The notes under the pieces were generated by a model that was not told the origin of the DNA, did no database searches, and saw nothing but the letters and a program-made list of their open reading frames with translations. A program made the position numbers and the translations under genes. A stretch of DNA of 64,000 nucleotides from the NCBI GenBank assembly GCA_963718635.1, contig OY970367.1:3162001-3226000 (forward strand). Reading direction: 5' to 3'. Source of the stretch: JAIOQJ01 sp963718635. GTDB taxonomy: Bacteria; Planctomycetota; Planctomycetia; Gemmatales; Gemmataceae. This document shows, piece after piece, positions 9,337 to 17,654 of the stretch (position 1 is the stretch's first letter; each line of letters begins with the position of its first letter).

Positions 9337-9999
9337 ATGACGGAGGAAGAGTGGCTTGAATGCACTGACCCGACGCCGATGCTTGAGTCGTTGCATGGCA
9401 AGGCTAGCGAGCGAAAGATGCATTTATTTGCTTGCGCATGTTGTCGCGAGATTTGGCACCTTCTTGTCGATTTGCGAAGCCGGAAGGTGATCGAAACCGC
9501 AGAACAATTCGTTGAAGGAAAGGTCAGCCGGGAGGTTCTTGCAACTGCGATAACATCAGCAATCGAGGCTGAAGGGAATAATTTGTTCGCATCACTGGAT
9601 TGGAGAGCAGCACATGCTGCATCGAAGGCCGGTCATTGCGCATTGACCACAGCCAGGGAGTTTAATCGTGATGCGTGGATTTACGCCGCAGAAGAGACTT
9701 CATGGCAGGCTCGATATGCTAACGAAACCGACGGTGGCGAGCATGCTTTATTGTTGCGTGAACTTTGCGGCCCGCTCCCCTTCCGCCCTACCATACTCGA
9801 CCCCCGCTGGCAAACGTCCACCGTCATCAATCTCGCCCAAGCGATCTACGAAGAGCGTGCCTTCGAGCGCATGCCGATCCTGGCCGACGCCTTGATGGAC
9901 GCCGGTTGCGATAATGAAGAGATCATCGAACACTGCCGAGGGCCTGGCCCACATGTCAAAGGATGTTGGGTGGTTGATTTGGTGTTGGGGAGAGAGTGA
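9337..9999 (+). CDS. Planctomycete-type protein of unknown function
   Basis: Encodes 220 residues from ATG 9337 behind a GGAGGGAAGAAAGG ribosome-binding site. It opens MTEEEWLECTDPTPMLESL, has a CACC pair (LFACACCREIWHLL), and ends with HCRGPGPHVKGCWVVDLVLG. I recall this architecture as a large paralogous family in Gemmatales-type planctomycetes, without known function. The conserved Cys and His residues could bind metal. It is soluble, with no signal peptide. It follows rarA by 33 nt and heads a same-strand run of accessory genes. Confidence 0.65.
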   Translation: MTEEEWLECTDPTPMLESLHGKASERKMHLFACACCREIWHLLVDLRSRKVIETAEQFVEGKVSREVLATAITSAIEAEGNNLFASLDWRAAHAASKAGHCALTTAREFNRDAWIYAAEETSWQARYANETDGGEHALLLRELCGPLPFRPTILDPRWQTSTVINLAQAIYEERAFERMPILADALMDAGCDNEEIIEHCRGPGPHVKGCWVVDLVLGRE

Positions 10000-10010
10000 G
10001 CGCCGCAACG

Positions 10011-10073
10011 TAGGGCGAGCGTCTCGCTTGCCCGAATGATGTGCACAAGCGAGACGCTTGTGCTCCGCAAAGC
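10011..10073. repeat. Intergenic hairpin
   Basis: AGCGTCTCGCTTG (from about 10019) and its complement CAAGCGAGACGCT (from about 10046) form a stem with a short loop. It lies between the CACC-family gene and the DUF4058 gene and could attenuate or terminate transcription. Confidence 0.7.
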
Positions 10074-10090
10074 TTTCCAGGAGAAATCCA

Positions 10091-10825
10091 GTGCCGCTGC
10101 ACGATTGGTCGAAACTGGCGGAGTGGGAGGGGGTCCATCAGCTTTGGATTTCGGAGCTCTATTACGCGATTCGCGCTCAGCTTCCTCCCGGTTATCGAGC
10201 AGGGTTGGGCACGGTTCCATCGCTAACTATTGGCGCGCAGCCGACAAAGCCGGAAGTTAGTGTGCACGAAGCATCGACGAGGAATTGGCAACCTCCAATC
10301 TCAAATGGCAATGCACTCGGGCAATCCGAATTTGCTGAGGAAGTGACGGTGCTGACGCTCGATCCGAGCATGATGGTTCAAGTGTATCGTCAGCGCGATC
10401 TCGTGTCAGTGTTCGAACTCATTTCGCCCGCAAACAAGGATAGAGAAGCAACCCGGATCGTAACGCGCGATCGGATTATCGGCTATCTGATGCTGGGCAT
10501 CCATGTGGCATATGTCGATGTTCACCCGCAACCGTACGATTGCTCTTTGGCCGATTTTGTAGCGCAGGCTTTGGCATTCGCCCAGGGGCCGTTGCCCGCC
10601 CCGCATGCGTGGTCTGTCCGCGTCGGCACGCCGCCCGATAAGGGGGGCCGGTCGCTCGCTGTCCAGCGAACCCCATTCGCAATCGGACAACCCCTTCCCG
10701 GCATGGGCCTGCCTCTCAGTCGCGAGATTACGATCCCTATCGACCTCGACGCGACCTATTCCAAGGTGACCGGCTCATATCTCTCCTGGCTTCCGTCGTT
10801 GAACGGGCATGACAGTAGCAATTGA
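10091..10825 (+). CDS. DUF4058 family protein
   Basis: Encodes about 244 residues. GTG 10091 is chosen because it gives the usual opening (VPLHDWSKLAEWEGVHQLWI) and is preceded by AGGAG at about 10078-10083; the frame is open a little further upstream. The central motif VFELISPANKDREATR and the following YVDVHPQ segment are typical of DUF4058. These proteins are common next to Uma2 genes in planctomycetes and cyanobacteria. The E...K spacing recalls PD-(D/E)XK-like folds, but no activity is established. The frame reaches 10825. Confidence 0.72.
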   Translation: MPLHDWSKLAEWEGVHQLWISELYYAIRAQLPPGYRAGLGTVPSLTIGAQPTKPEVSVHEASTRNWQPPISNGNALGQSEFAEEVTVLTLDPSMMVQVYRQRDLVSVFELISPANKDREATRIVTRDRIIGYLMLGIHVAYVDVHPQPYDCSLADFVAQALAFAQGPLPAPHAWSVRVGTPPDKGGRSLAVQRTPFAIGQPLPGMGLPLSREITIPIDLDATYSKVTGSYLSWLPSLNGHDSSN

Positions 10826-10959
10826 GATATCAATTAAAGCTGCAAAACTTGCAGCGATTCCACGCGCCGCGACAACAATATCAAACGTCGTTGGGTGGTC
10901 GATTTATTCCTTGGCAAGTCGTGACAAATTTCGCAATATACGGAAAGGAGAACATATCC

Positions 10960-11574
10960 GTGTCAACGCTTGCACCGCCGATCCCCCGACCGAAATCGGC
11001 CCGGTCATCAACCCTGCCTAACTGGCAATGGACGTGGCTGCAATTCCATCGCCTGGGGGACATGGGCTGGTTCGAAGGCAAAACGGTAATGCTGATCGAA
11101 GGGGAGATTAAGGAAATGCCCGGGCCAAATCCTCCCCATACAACAGCGAACGAACTGACTCTCGATGCCGTAAAGGCCGCCTTCGGAGCTGGCTTCTACG
11201 TTCGCGGCCAACAACCGCTGGAACTCGGTCAGACAACCGATCCTGTTCCCGATGTCGCCGTCGTCAAAGGCAACAAGCGCGATTATGCCACTGTTCATCC
11301 GACGGCAGCCCTGCTCGTCATCGAAGTGAGTGAGTCAACCATCGATTACGACGATGGAGACAAGGCAAATCTATATGCCGCCGGCGCCATCGCCGATTAT
11401 TGGGTCGTCGATCTCGTGAATCGGCAATTGATCGTCTATCGCGATCCAGTTCCCGATACAAGCTGCCGACATGGCGCGTGCTATCAATCTCGATTGACGT
11501 ATGGCCCCGGAGCATCCGTCTCGCCAATCGCGGCAACACATGCCTCGATTGCGACCGGCGATCTTCTTCCGTAA
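10960..11574 (+). CDS. Uma2 family protein (PD-(D/E)XK nuclease-like)
   Basis: Encodes 204 residues. GTG 10960 is preceded by AAAGGAG at 10944-10950; the frame is open to 10822 but that part is not family-like. Core residues are visible: PDVAVVKG (the motif Asp), then LVIEVSESTIDYD (E-x-S) and KANLYAAGAIADYWVVDL. Uma2 proteins have a restriction-endonuclease-like fold and are massively expanded in planctomycetes and cyanobacteria. Their biological role is unsettled. The stop is 3 nt from the next gene's ATG, so the pair is probably co-translated. Confidence 0.82.
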   Translation: MSTLAPPIPRPKSARSSTLPNWQWTWLQFHRLGDMGWFEGKTVMLIEGEIKEMPGPNPPHTTANELTLDAVKAAFGAGFYVRGQQPLELGQTTDPVPDVAVVKGNKRDYATVHPTAALLVIEVSESTIDYDDGDKANLYAAGAIADYWVVDLVNRQLIVYRDPVPDTSCRHGACYQSRLTYGPGASVSPIAATHASIATGDLLP

Positions 11575-11577
11575 CAC

Positions 11578-12675
11578 ATGGAAAGCCCCATGGTCGACGA
11601 CGATGTCCCGTTGCGCGACTTCGCGGACCGCGCGATACGCGATTCGCTAAAGAATGCCGCCAACCTGCGTGGCTTTCTGCTGGAGGCGATTCCGGAGATT
11701 GCCGCCAATCTCGACTTCGAGCGTGTCCGCATTCTGCCTCGGGAACACCTGATGGATGACTGGCGTGGCCGGGAGGCGGACATTCTTTGTGAAATCCCGT
11801 TTCGCCGCGGCGACCGGGATCAGACGATTCTCATCTGCATACTGTTGGAGCATCAATCGACGCCCGATCCGCGCATGCCGTTGCGGACATTCCTCTACGC
11901 TGCCTTTTATTGGGAACGCCAGTGGAAAGAATGGGAGAAGACAACGCCGCCGCGTTCGGCGTTGCAGTTGACTCCCGTCGTGCCCATTGTCTTGCACACC
12001 GGCGCCAGGCCATGGACTACTTCGAAGAGACTGACCGACCTCATTGATGCACCCGAAGCGCTGTTGAAGCTGATGCCAGCCTGGGAACCGATCTTCTGGG
12101 AACTGGCCAAGCACGATTCGAGAACGCTGCTGAACAGCGAAGAGGCATTTCTCCAAGTGCTGGCCGTGATAAGATTGGAAGGGGCGGAGAAAGCGGAGTT
12201 CGAATCGGCCTTCCGCAACGCGCTCCAGCAGTTGGACGAACTGCACGGCAAAGACAAAGTGCGCTGGTACGATCTGTTGCGGCTGTTGATCACGTGGGCA
12301 TCGTGGCGACGGCCGCCCAACGAACGAAAGGAGTGGTGGGAGATGGCGGAAACGATGCAGACCGATGCAAGCCGACAACGCGACATCCGCGAGATACGTC
12401 GTTCCATCGGCGACGAAATCTTCGACGAAGGACATGTCGAAGGGCTAGCTAAAGGACTGGCGAAAGGGCGAGTAGAAGGGCGAGTAGAAGGGCGAGTAGA
12501 AGGACTGGTGGAAGCTCTTCGCAGTTCCGTCATGCGCCTAGGGAAGAAGCGATTTGGCTTGGCGCCGGCGGAAACGGTCGTATCGCTCAATGCCATCAAG
12601 GATGTCGAAAGCTTAGAGCAATTGAACGATCGGCTTTTGGATGTCAATTCGTGGGACGAACTTATGGCGCCGTGA
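11578..12675 (+). CDS. Rpn/YhgA-type PD-(D/E)XK nuclease-like protein
   Basis: Encodes 365 residues. The N-terminal nuclease-like domain has READILCEI (Asp) and LICILLEHQSTPDPRMPLR, the E-x-Q variant typical of the Rpn/PF04754 group, then YWERQWKEWE. Residues about 280-310 contain a short-period repeat (AKGLAKGRVEGRVEGRVEG), built from three near-identical 12-nt units around 12466-12501. The C-terminal domain ends LLDVNSWDELMAP. E. coli Rpn proteins are DNA nucleases linked to recombination and phage defence. An in-frame ATG at 12343 with its own AAAGGAG could make a short C-terminal product. Partial copies of the 3' end follow downstream. Confidence 0.8.
   Translation: MESPMVDDDVPLRDFADRAIRDSLKNAANLRGFLLEAIPEIAANLDFERVRILPREHLMDDWRGREADILCEIPFRRGDRDQTILICILLEHQSTPDPRMPLRTFLYAAFYWERQWKEWEKTTPPRSALQLTPVVPIVLHTGARPWTTSKRLTDLIDAPEALLKLMPAWEPIFWELAKHDSRTLLNSEEAFLQVLAVIRLEGAEKAEFESAFRNALQQLDELHGKDKVRWYDLLRLLITWASWRRPPNERKEWWEMAETMQTDASRQRDIREIRRSIGDEIFDEGHVEGLAKGLAKGRVEGRVEGRVEGLVEALRSSVMRLGKKRFGLAPAETVVSLNAIKDVESLEQLNDRLLDVNSWDELMAP
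12343..12675 (+). other. Possible internal-start short form of the Rpn-type gene
   Basis: AAAGGAG at 12327-12333 lies 9 nt before the in-frame ATG 12343, which would start MAETMQTDASRQRDIRE and run to the shared stop (110 residues). E. coli Rpn genes are reported to make an internally started C-terminal protein that restrains the full-length nuclease. The same SD plus ATG is kept in both downstream partial copies, which argues that it is functional. Expression is not shown by sequence alone. Confidence 0.5.
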
Positions 12676-12954
12676 TCCCGGGCAATCGAAAGGAGTGGCG
12701 AGAGATGGCGGAAACGGTGCAGACCGATGCAAGCCAACAACGCGACATCCGACGCATCATCGGCGACGAAATATTCACGGAAGTTGAGTGGAAGCACTTC
12801 GAGCCTCGATCTTGCGTCAAGACAAGAACGATTTGGCATGGCGCCGGTGAAAGCGGAAGCAACGCTCGAAGCGATCAATGACGTCGAGCGATTAGAGCAA
12901 CTGAGCGATCAGCTATTAGATGTTGGTTCATGGGACGAACTGATGGCGCCTTGA
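12676..12954 (+). pseudogene. Second copy of the Rpn 3' cassette, with own SD and ATG
   Basis: It begins just after the parent's stop with AAAGGAG at 12689-12695 and ATG 12705 (MAETVQTDASQQRDIRRIIG). It ends with the same C-terminus (LEQLSDQLLDVGSWDELMAP, stop near 12954). The middle passes through three frames (VEALRASILRQ near 12788, then RQERFGMAPVKAEATLEA), so two slips are needed. If these are sequencing errors it encodes an intact protein of about 83 residues that lacks the GRVEG repeat. If they are real it is a decaying cassette. Confidence 0.6.
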
Positions 12955-12956
12955 AG

Positions 12957-13021
12957 ACCAACGAACGAAAGGAGGGTTGGAAATGGTGGAAACGATGCAG
13001 AGCGATGCGAGCCGACAACGT
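12957..13021 (+). pseudogene. Third, truncated copy of the Rpn 3' cassette
   Basis: About 65 bp match the start of the cassette: AACGAACGAAAGGAGGG, then ATG 12983 and codons for MVETMQSDASRQR. Identity to the parent stops near 13020 at the tail of the convergent membrane-protein gene. The SD and ATG are again preserved, although nothing downstream is. Confidence 0.65.
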
Positions 13022-13028
13022 CGGGCTC

Positions 13029-13856
13029 TTACGCTTGCGCCGTCTTTTCCTCCGCTTTCGGCCTAGTCTGGCTGAACAGAACTGGTTGTGCGGCCAGCAT
13101 GACAAAAAGCCACATGGCAAATGCCAGGCCGCAGGCGTGCCATAGCGAGAAGCGTAGGCCATACCATAAGACCATCCACCAAAGCAGAAAGTGGAAGGTG
13201 TTCAACAACAAATTCGCATAGAGCAAACCCGACTTTTTGCGATAGACACGCCCAAGTGAATCAGGCGACATATATCGGCCGGCGGCATCGGTATAACGCA
13301 GTTCGGTTAGTTGACTTGGGAACACGGGCCGGGTTACGCCATCCGCTTCTTTTTTATGTTCCAGATTGGCGTTAAAACGCACGGGTTCAGACTTGTCTTT
13401 ATCTTGAATCAAGATGGCAACCGCCATGCTGTCGGCGGTATTTTTCTTCCACGACTGGCCTTTGCCATCGACGAAATCGGTGGTCACGCCCGTGCCGCCG
13501 GAACGCTTGGTGTAGTGGACGATCGTCTCATCGCCATTAGCTTTTTTCATGACGCTGTCAAAAGCGTCGTGGTCCACCAATTCCATCGGGGTGAATTCAA
13601 ACAGTGTGTCGTACTTGCCGCCGCTGCGCGCATCGAGCAGACACCAGAAAGTGAGAAAGCCGGCCATGATCGTTCCCGACACAGCCGCACGCAACGGCAT
13701 GCGCTCCGCAGGATCTTGGTAGAGCCAACCCTGAAGCAGCATGGCGCCGCCCCAAAGAAAGAGCGTAAGCACAAACGCCAGCAAAAGGAAAACGACCAGC
13801 AGCACGGATGCTCCTCCGCCAAATACAGAACGCTGCCAGTGTCCTATCGTCGGCAA
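13029..13856 (-). CDS. Membrane protein of unknown function
   Basis: Encodes 275 residues. Two N-terminal transmembrane helices (about residues 18-40 and 58-76) are followed by a soluble domain of about 130 residues, which contains ELVDHDAFDSVMKKANGDE and SPDSLGRVYRKKSG. Two C-terminal helices come next (YANLLLNTFHFLLWWMVLWY and a second one), then a short charged tail. The start is a TTG at 13856; a later start is possible. It is downstream of, and on the same strand as, the WecG-type gene. The family is not recognised. Confidence 0.6.
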   Translation of the reverse strand: MPTIGHWQRSVFGGGASVLLVVFLLLAFVLTLFLWGGAMLLQGWLYQDPAERMPLRAAVSGTIMAGFLTFWCLLDARSGGKYDTLFEFTPMELVDHDAFDSVMKKANGDETIVHYTKRSGGTGVTTDFVDGKGQSWKKNTADSMAVAILIQDKDKSEPVRFNANLEHKKEADGVTRPVFPSQLTELRYTDAAGRYMSPDSLGRVYRKKSGLLYANLLLNTFHFLLWWMVLWYGLRFSLWHACGLAFAMWLFVMLAAQPVLFSQTRPKAEEKTAQA

Positions 13857-13908
13857 TGACCGGAGACAAGACGTTTCGTGTCAATCGCAAGTGGGTTGGC
13901 GCTTGTTG

Positions 13909-14692
13909 TTACGCTACCCGGTTCGCCGAACGTGGACGGGTTCGGCGCAGCAGCATGCGAATGAGAAACAGGCCATTGCTGAAATAACGCGAAAACAAAC
14001 GGCGCGGCTCTTGCGCCAAACGGAAGGCCCACTCCAGCCCGGTGCGCTGCAACCAGCGCGGCGCCCGGCGAACTTTGCCTGCAATGAAATCGACCGATGC
14101 CCCAAGCTGAATAGAGACAGGCACGCCGATTTTTTCGTAATTGTCCGCAATCCACAACTCCCCTTTCGGCTGCCCGAAGGCCACCATCAGAAAGTCGGGA
14201 TGCGCCTGCGCGAATCTGCTCACGAACGGCTTCTTCTTCTGCTTCGCTCAGCTTTCGGAAAGGGGGCGCCAAGATGCCAACGACTTGGATTCCCGGGAAG
14301 CGCTCACGCAGCTTAGCTGCTGCCAGGTCGCCTACGCCCGGGGCGCCGCCCAGAATAAAGAGGCGATGCCCATTTTGCGCTGCCCGTTCGCAAATTTTCC
14401 AGATCAAATCTGACCCGGCCACTCGCTCGGGCAACGGCGTCTTTTGCAGCCGCGACGCCCAAATCAATGGCATGCCGTCCGCCAGAATAAAAGCCGCGTG
14501 TTCGTTGATCTCACGCAGACGAGGATTCTGCTCAGTTAACATGGCGTAATTCAAGTTCGCCGTCAAAGCATACGTCGGCCGTCTTTCCTCGATCAACTGG
14601 TCGATTCTATCCAACGATTCTTCAAGCCGATATGGAGTAAACGGCACCCCCCAAACGTCAATCAATTCGCGATCGATTGCCAACCTTGCCAT
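13909..14692 (-). CDS. WecG/TagA/CpsF family glycosyltransferase (frameshifted)
   Basis: Family members transfer N-acetylmannosamine(uronate) onto lipid-linked intermediates of surface polysaccharides. The N-terminal part has VWGVPFTPY, ALTANLNYAML, LADGMPLIWASRL and LFILGGAPGVGDLAA, all typical. The second half (HPDFLMVAFGQPKGELWI, then GVPVSIQLGASVDFIAGKVRRAPRW) is in another frame, so a slip lies near 14205-14225. ATG 14692 follows a GAGGAAAAAAC ribosome-binding site. Corrected length is about 260 residues, normal for the family. No other polysaccharide gene is nearby. Confidence 0.85.
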
Positions 14693-15141
14693 GTTTTTTC
14701 CTCAAATCTCAAGGGGAAGGCTGTGGTTATGGTATGAAACGAAGCTTGGCTGCACAAACGAAGGCGATCTTGGCGTAGTGCTGACCGGTAGCTTGGTTTG
14801 ACGCTCTGCCGCGCCGATTGCGCCACACACCAACTTAGGCGAGATCTGATCAAATCTGCTTTTTCAACATATTCGAGTACAGCATGCCGATGCTGTCTTA
14901 TTGCTGAGAGGTAGTTCTGCCGTTACTCACAGCCACCCGTAGAAGTGTGCGTTGGCAAAAGCCTCTGCGCGGATGCGGTCTTTCGCCTTCAACATGCGAA
15001 GATACCGAAAGCCTTGCGAGATGCAGTCGGCGACATCTGACCCATCAGCGAAAAAAGACTATCGACAAGAAATTTGGGACACTAGACTCGGTGTTTGTCT
15101 TATTTTTTGTCCCAAATTTCTTTGTCGGAACGCTTTAGCGA
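14693..15141. other. Intergenic stretch, no gene supported
   Basis: Open frames here are short, overlap one another and lack recognisable content. The only clear structure is the inverted repeat at 15063-15127, which lies just beyond the 3' end of the minus-strand gene that ends at 15142. Confidence 0.55.
15063..15127. repeat. Inverted repeat with 18-19-bp arms
   Basis: The left arm CGACAAGAAATTTGGGAC (15063-15080) and the right arm at 15109-15127 are complementary apart from one extra A in an A-run. The loop is 28 nt and contains a T-run (TATTTTTTG). It could terminate the 15142-15842 gene or be a short MITE-like element. Its AT-rich arms differ from the GC-rich hairpin families elsewhere in the window. 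Confidence 0.7.
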
Positions 15142-15842
15142 TTAATTTCTCGAAGGCTTGCGCTTGCCGGCGATATCGACTTCGAGATGATCGGGAAAGC
15201 GATATTTGAGCGCTTGCAGGAAGGACTGCAAGTCCGACAAGTCGCGCATATGGATCGACGGACTCGTACGATGCGTGCCTTGGGGCAGGGCATCCATCTT
15301 CTGCGCAAGACACCAGTCGATGGCCGCTCGACAGATGGAATGAGCAGTCTGGTGTTGGTCGGCTGCTTCGCCGGGCCGTTCGGTTTTCACACCCAGGAAT
15401 GTCGCGGCATCTTTCCAGCGTTCGGGCTCGGAAGGTTCATCGCGCCAGCGGGCGAAAGTCGGATGCCCGGCAAAAGTGACGACATTGTCATACAGTTCGC
15501 GCATCGAGCCGCCTTTTTGCGGCTCGCCCGATTGCACGCCTCGCAGACGGCCTGCCTCGACTCGGCCAAGCGGCGTCAGCCGGTAATGATTCGGTGCGTC
15601 TTTTCCATGAAGCGGAGCAGAATCGGGTTGCTCGCTTTGTTGCCCATGATTTCCATCATCACCCGCTTGTGATCGGGATAGATGTTGGAATAACCTCTCA
15701 GGCCAAAGCGTTGACGATCGCGGTTCCAGGCCGCCACCGTTAAATCGAACTCGCTGTACTCGTCCGACCCCGCTACAACCAAGTCATCAGCGGCCATCAG
15801 AATTATCTGTACAGCTGTCAACTTACGCTCAGTCCCGATCAT
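15142..15842 (-). CDS. Probable winged-helix protein of unknown function (frameshifted)
   Basis: The first half (ATG 15842, MIGTERKLTAVQIILMAAD) ends at FMEKTHRIITG, but the natural continuation (PNHYRLTPLGRVEAGRL) is in another frame that leads to the stop at 15142. One slip near 15585-15590 therefore joins them into a protein of about 233 residues. The join rebuilds a typical winged-helix end (HYRLTPLG), so DNA binding is likely. The C-terminal half (SMRELYDNVVTFAGHPTFARW) is not recognised. The locus is isolated from its neighbours. The regulatory role is inference. Confidence 0.6.
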
Positions 15843-16177
15843 GGTGCCTCCTTCAAGTGCGAAGATTGTCGGCGGCCCCTCCTGCCGGTCTGATGTGTCC
15901 TTGTGGGGACAATCATATCAGATCGACCGATTAAAGGGAAAGAAGCAGCTACCCGGAAATGACCGATTTTTCGGAAGATTGTCGTAACAGCCGTTGAGGC
16001 CGGATCAATTTGACAGCAACGCCGGTTTAATCATCCGCATGATTGAGTGTCGAGAAGTGGGTGCAATTGCGCCAATACTAAAAATCGACACGTGGTACGG
16101 CCGTCTGAGCCGCCCTATAATAGGGCGATAAGAATCGTCGCTCACGCTTACGGCTCGTATCATTCGCGAGAATTACC
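15843..16177. other. Intergenic region upstream of the PQQ-propeller gene
   Basis: No coding frame is supported. The distinctive element is the 17-bp palindrome at 16111-16127. The rest is plain non-coding DNA that separates two divergently transcribed genes, so promoters for both are expected here. Confidence 0.5.
16111..16127 (+). promoter_or_regulatory. Palindrome overlapping a -10-like TATAAT
   Basis: CGCCCTATAATAGGGCG is a perfect 17-bp palindrome whose centre contains TATAAT (16116-16121), about 57 nt before the ATG at 16178. It could be a promoter overlapped by an operator. No good -35 hexamer is seen at the right distance. Confidence 0.35.
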
Positions 16178-17278
16178 ATGTACTCGAGCATCATGTTGAC
16201 TCTGCTTCTCCTGGGCGCCGACGCCGCTCCTAGCCCGGGTTGGGCTTATTTCCGGGGCAATGCCTTGCAGAACGGCGTCGTCGATGCGAAGCTGCCTGAG
16301 AACTTGGAAGAGCGTTGGAAGTTCAAGCCTGCCAATCCGAAATTTGCGTCGATCGAAGGAGCCGTCGCCATCGTCGATGGGATTGTCTACTCGGGGTCGG
16401 GCGATGAATTCCTTTACGCAATCGAACTCAAGACGGGCAAAGAGAAATGGAAAACGAAGCTTGGCCCGATCAAGGCATCGCCGACGGTTCGCGGAGGAAA
16501 GATCTATGTTGGCGATAGCGATGGCAAGTTCTATTGCGTGGATGCAGGGAAGGGCGCCGTCTTATGGACGTTCGAAACCGGCGGTGAGATTAGTTCCGGA
16601 TGTAACTTCGCCGGCGACAAAATTCTGGTCGGCTCGCACGATGAGTCGCTCTATTGCCTGGATGCCAAGGGAAAGAAACTTTGGGATTTCAAAACGCAAG
16701 GTCCCGTCAACGGGGCCCCCGCAGTGATCGGCGATCTGACATTTGTGGCCGGGTGCGACAGCAGTCTTCACGTCATTGATGTAACGACGGGCGCGGAGGT
16801 TTTTAACGTGGACTTAGGAGGACAGGCAGCAGCCACCGCAGCAGTCCGCGGAAACAGCGTCTACGTCGGAACGATGAACAATCAGATGTTCGGCATCGAT
16901 CTGTCTAAAAAGCGGGTCGATTGGAAATTCGAAGCTAAGAAACGCGCAGCGCCATTTTACGGCTCGGCGGCTGTGACCGATGAGTTGGTAGTAATCGGCA
17001 GCCGCGATAAGAAGGTTTACGCCCTCGATCGCAAGACAGGCAGGCTCGTTTGGGAGTGGGCTACCGAAGGGCGCGTTGATTCATCGCCGGTGATTGTCGG
17101 CAATCGTGTCTTCGTTGGCTCGCTCGACAATACCTTCTACGTGCTGGATTTGACGAAGGGAACCAAGCTCCAGGACTTCGAGCTCGATTCGGGCATAATT
17201 GGCTCGCCAGCCGTCGCCGACGGCTGCGTCGTCATCGGCACCGAAAAGGGAAGCATCTATTGCTTCGGCGCGAAGTAG
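16178..17278 (+). CDS. Secreted PQQ-binding-like beta-propeller protein
   Basis: Encodes 366 residues. A signal peptide (MYSSIMLTLLLLGADA) is followed by WAYFRGNALQNGV, a common planctomycete opening. About seven propeller blades follow, each with a YALD/YCLD and TGKxxW-type ending (LYAIELKTGKEKW, FYCVDAGKGAVLWTFETGG, VYALDRKTGRLVWEW). The family is BamB/PQQ-like (PF13360/PF13570). No catalytic PQQ-dehydrogenase residues are evident, so a structural or binding role outside the cytoplasm is more likely than enzyme activity. ATG 16178 gives the signal peptide. It is a single-gene unit. Confidence 0.85.
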   Translation: MYSSIMLTLLLLGADAAPSPGWAYFRGNALQNGVVDAKLPENLEERWKFKPANPKFASIEGAVAIVDGIVYSGSGDEFLYAIELKTGKEKWKTKLGPIKASPTVRGGKIYVGDSDGKFYCVDAGKGAVLWTFETGGEISSGCNFAGDKILVGSHDESLYCLDAKGKKLWDFKTQGPVNGAPAVIGDLTFVAGCDSSLHVIDVTTGAEVFNVDLGGQAAATAAVRGNSVYVGTMNNQMFGIDLSKKRVDWKFEAKKRAAPFYGSAAVTDELVVIGSRDKKVYALDRKTGRLVWEWATEGRVDSSPVIVGNRVFVGSLDNTFYVLDLTKGTKLQDFELDSGIIGSPAVADGCVVIGTEKGSIYCFGAK

Positions 17279-17290
17279 CAGCCGAAAGTT

Positions 17291-17324
17291 TTGTAGGGTG
17301 GGTGAAGGCTTTGCGAAACCCACC
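17291..17324. repeat. Single-arm copy of intergenic repeat family D
   Basis: TGTAGGGTGGGTGAAGGC followed by TTTGCGAAACCCACC matches one arm of the large inverted repeat at 29011-29092. It separates the convergent PQQ-propeller and rpmA genes. Confidence 0.75.
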
Positions 17325-17339
17325 TTTTCATCTCAACCA

Positions 17340-17597
17340 TCAAACGGCAACGGCCACTTCTTCGACAATACTGATCCGCTTGTTGGCGGCGAAGTGGACG
17401 ACGCCATCGACCAGCGCGAATAGGCTGTCGTCTTTCGCGCACTTCACGTTTCGGCCTGGGCTGAACTTGGTGCCGCGCTGGCGGATGATAATGCTGCCGG
17501 CGGTGACGAACATGCCGTCGTTTGCTTTGACGCCAAGCCGCTGTGCATTCGAATCGCGCCCATTGCGCGAGGAGCCTTGACCTTTCTTATGTGCCAT
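17340..17597 (-). CDS. rpmA: 50S ribosomal protein bL27
   Basis: Encodes 85 residues, opening MAHKKGQGSSRNGRDSNAQR and containing GSIIIRQRGTKFSPG, the diagnostic bL27 block. bL27 sits at the peptidyl-transferase centre. The length is normal. The start has no extra N-terminal cleavage motif, unlike some Firmicutes. The usual partner gene rplU is not adjacent: the upstream gene encodes a secreted protein. Confidence 0.97.
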   Translation of the reverse strand: MAHKKGQGSSRNGRDSNAQRLGVKANDGMFVTAGSIIIRQRGTKFSPGRNVKCAKDDSLFALVDGVVHFAANKRISIVEEVAVAV

Positions 17598-17654
17598 GTC
17601 CCAACCTCAAATATCAGGGGCAAATCGATGTACCAGAATCCAGAATTGTAGCGA

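Noticed and set aside
8998..9423. A 141-codon minus-strand frame across the rarA end
   Set aside because: It overlaps the frame-corrected rarA C-terminus, which has clear family sequence, and the start of the next gene; no motif supports it.
14947..15209. Short plus-strand frames between wecG-like and the winged-helix gene
   Set aside because: Their content derives from the AT-rich inverted repeat and the antisense of the next gene; no SD or family match.
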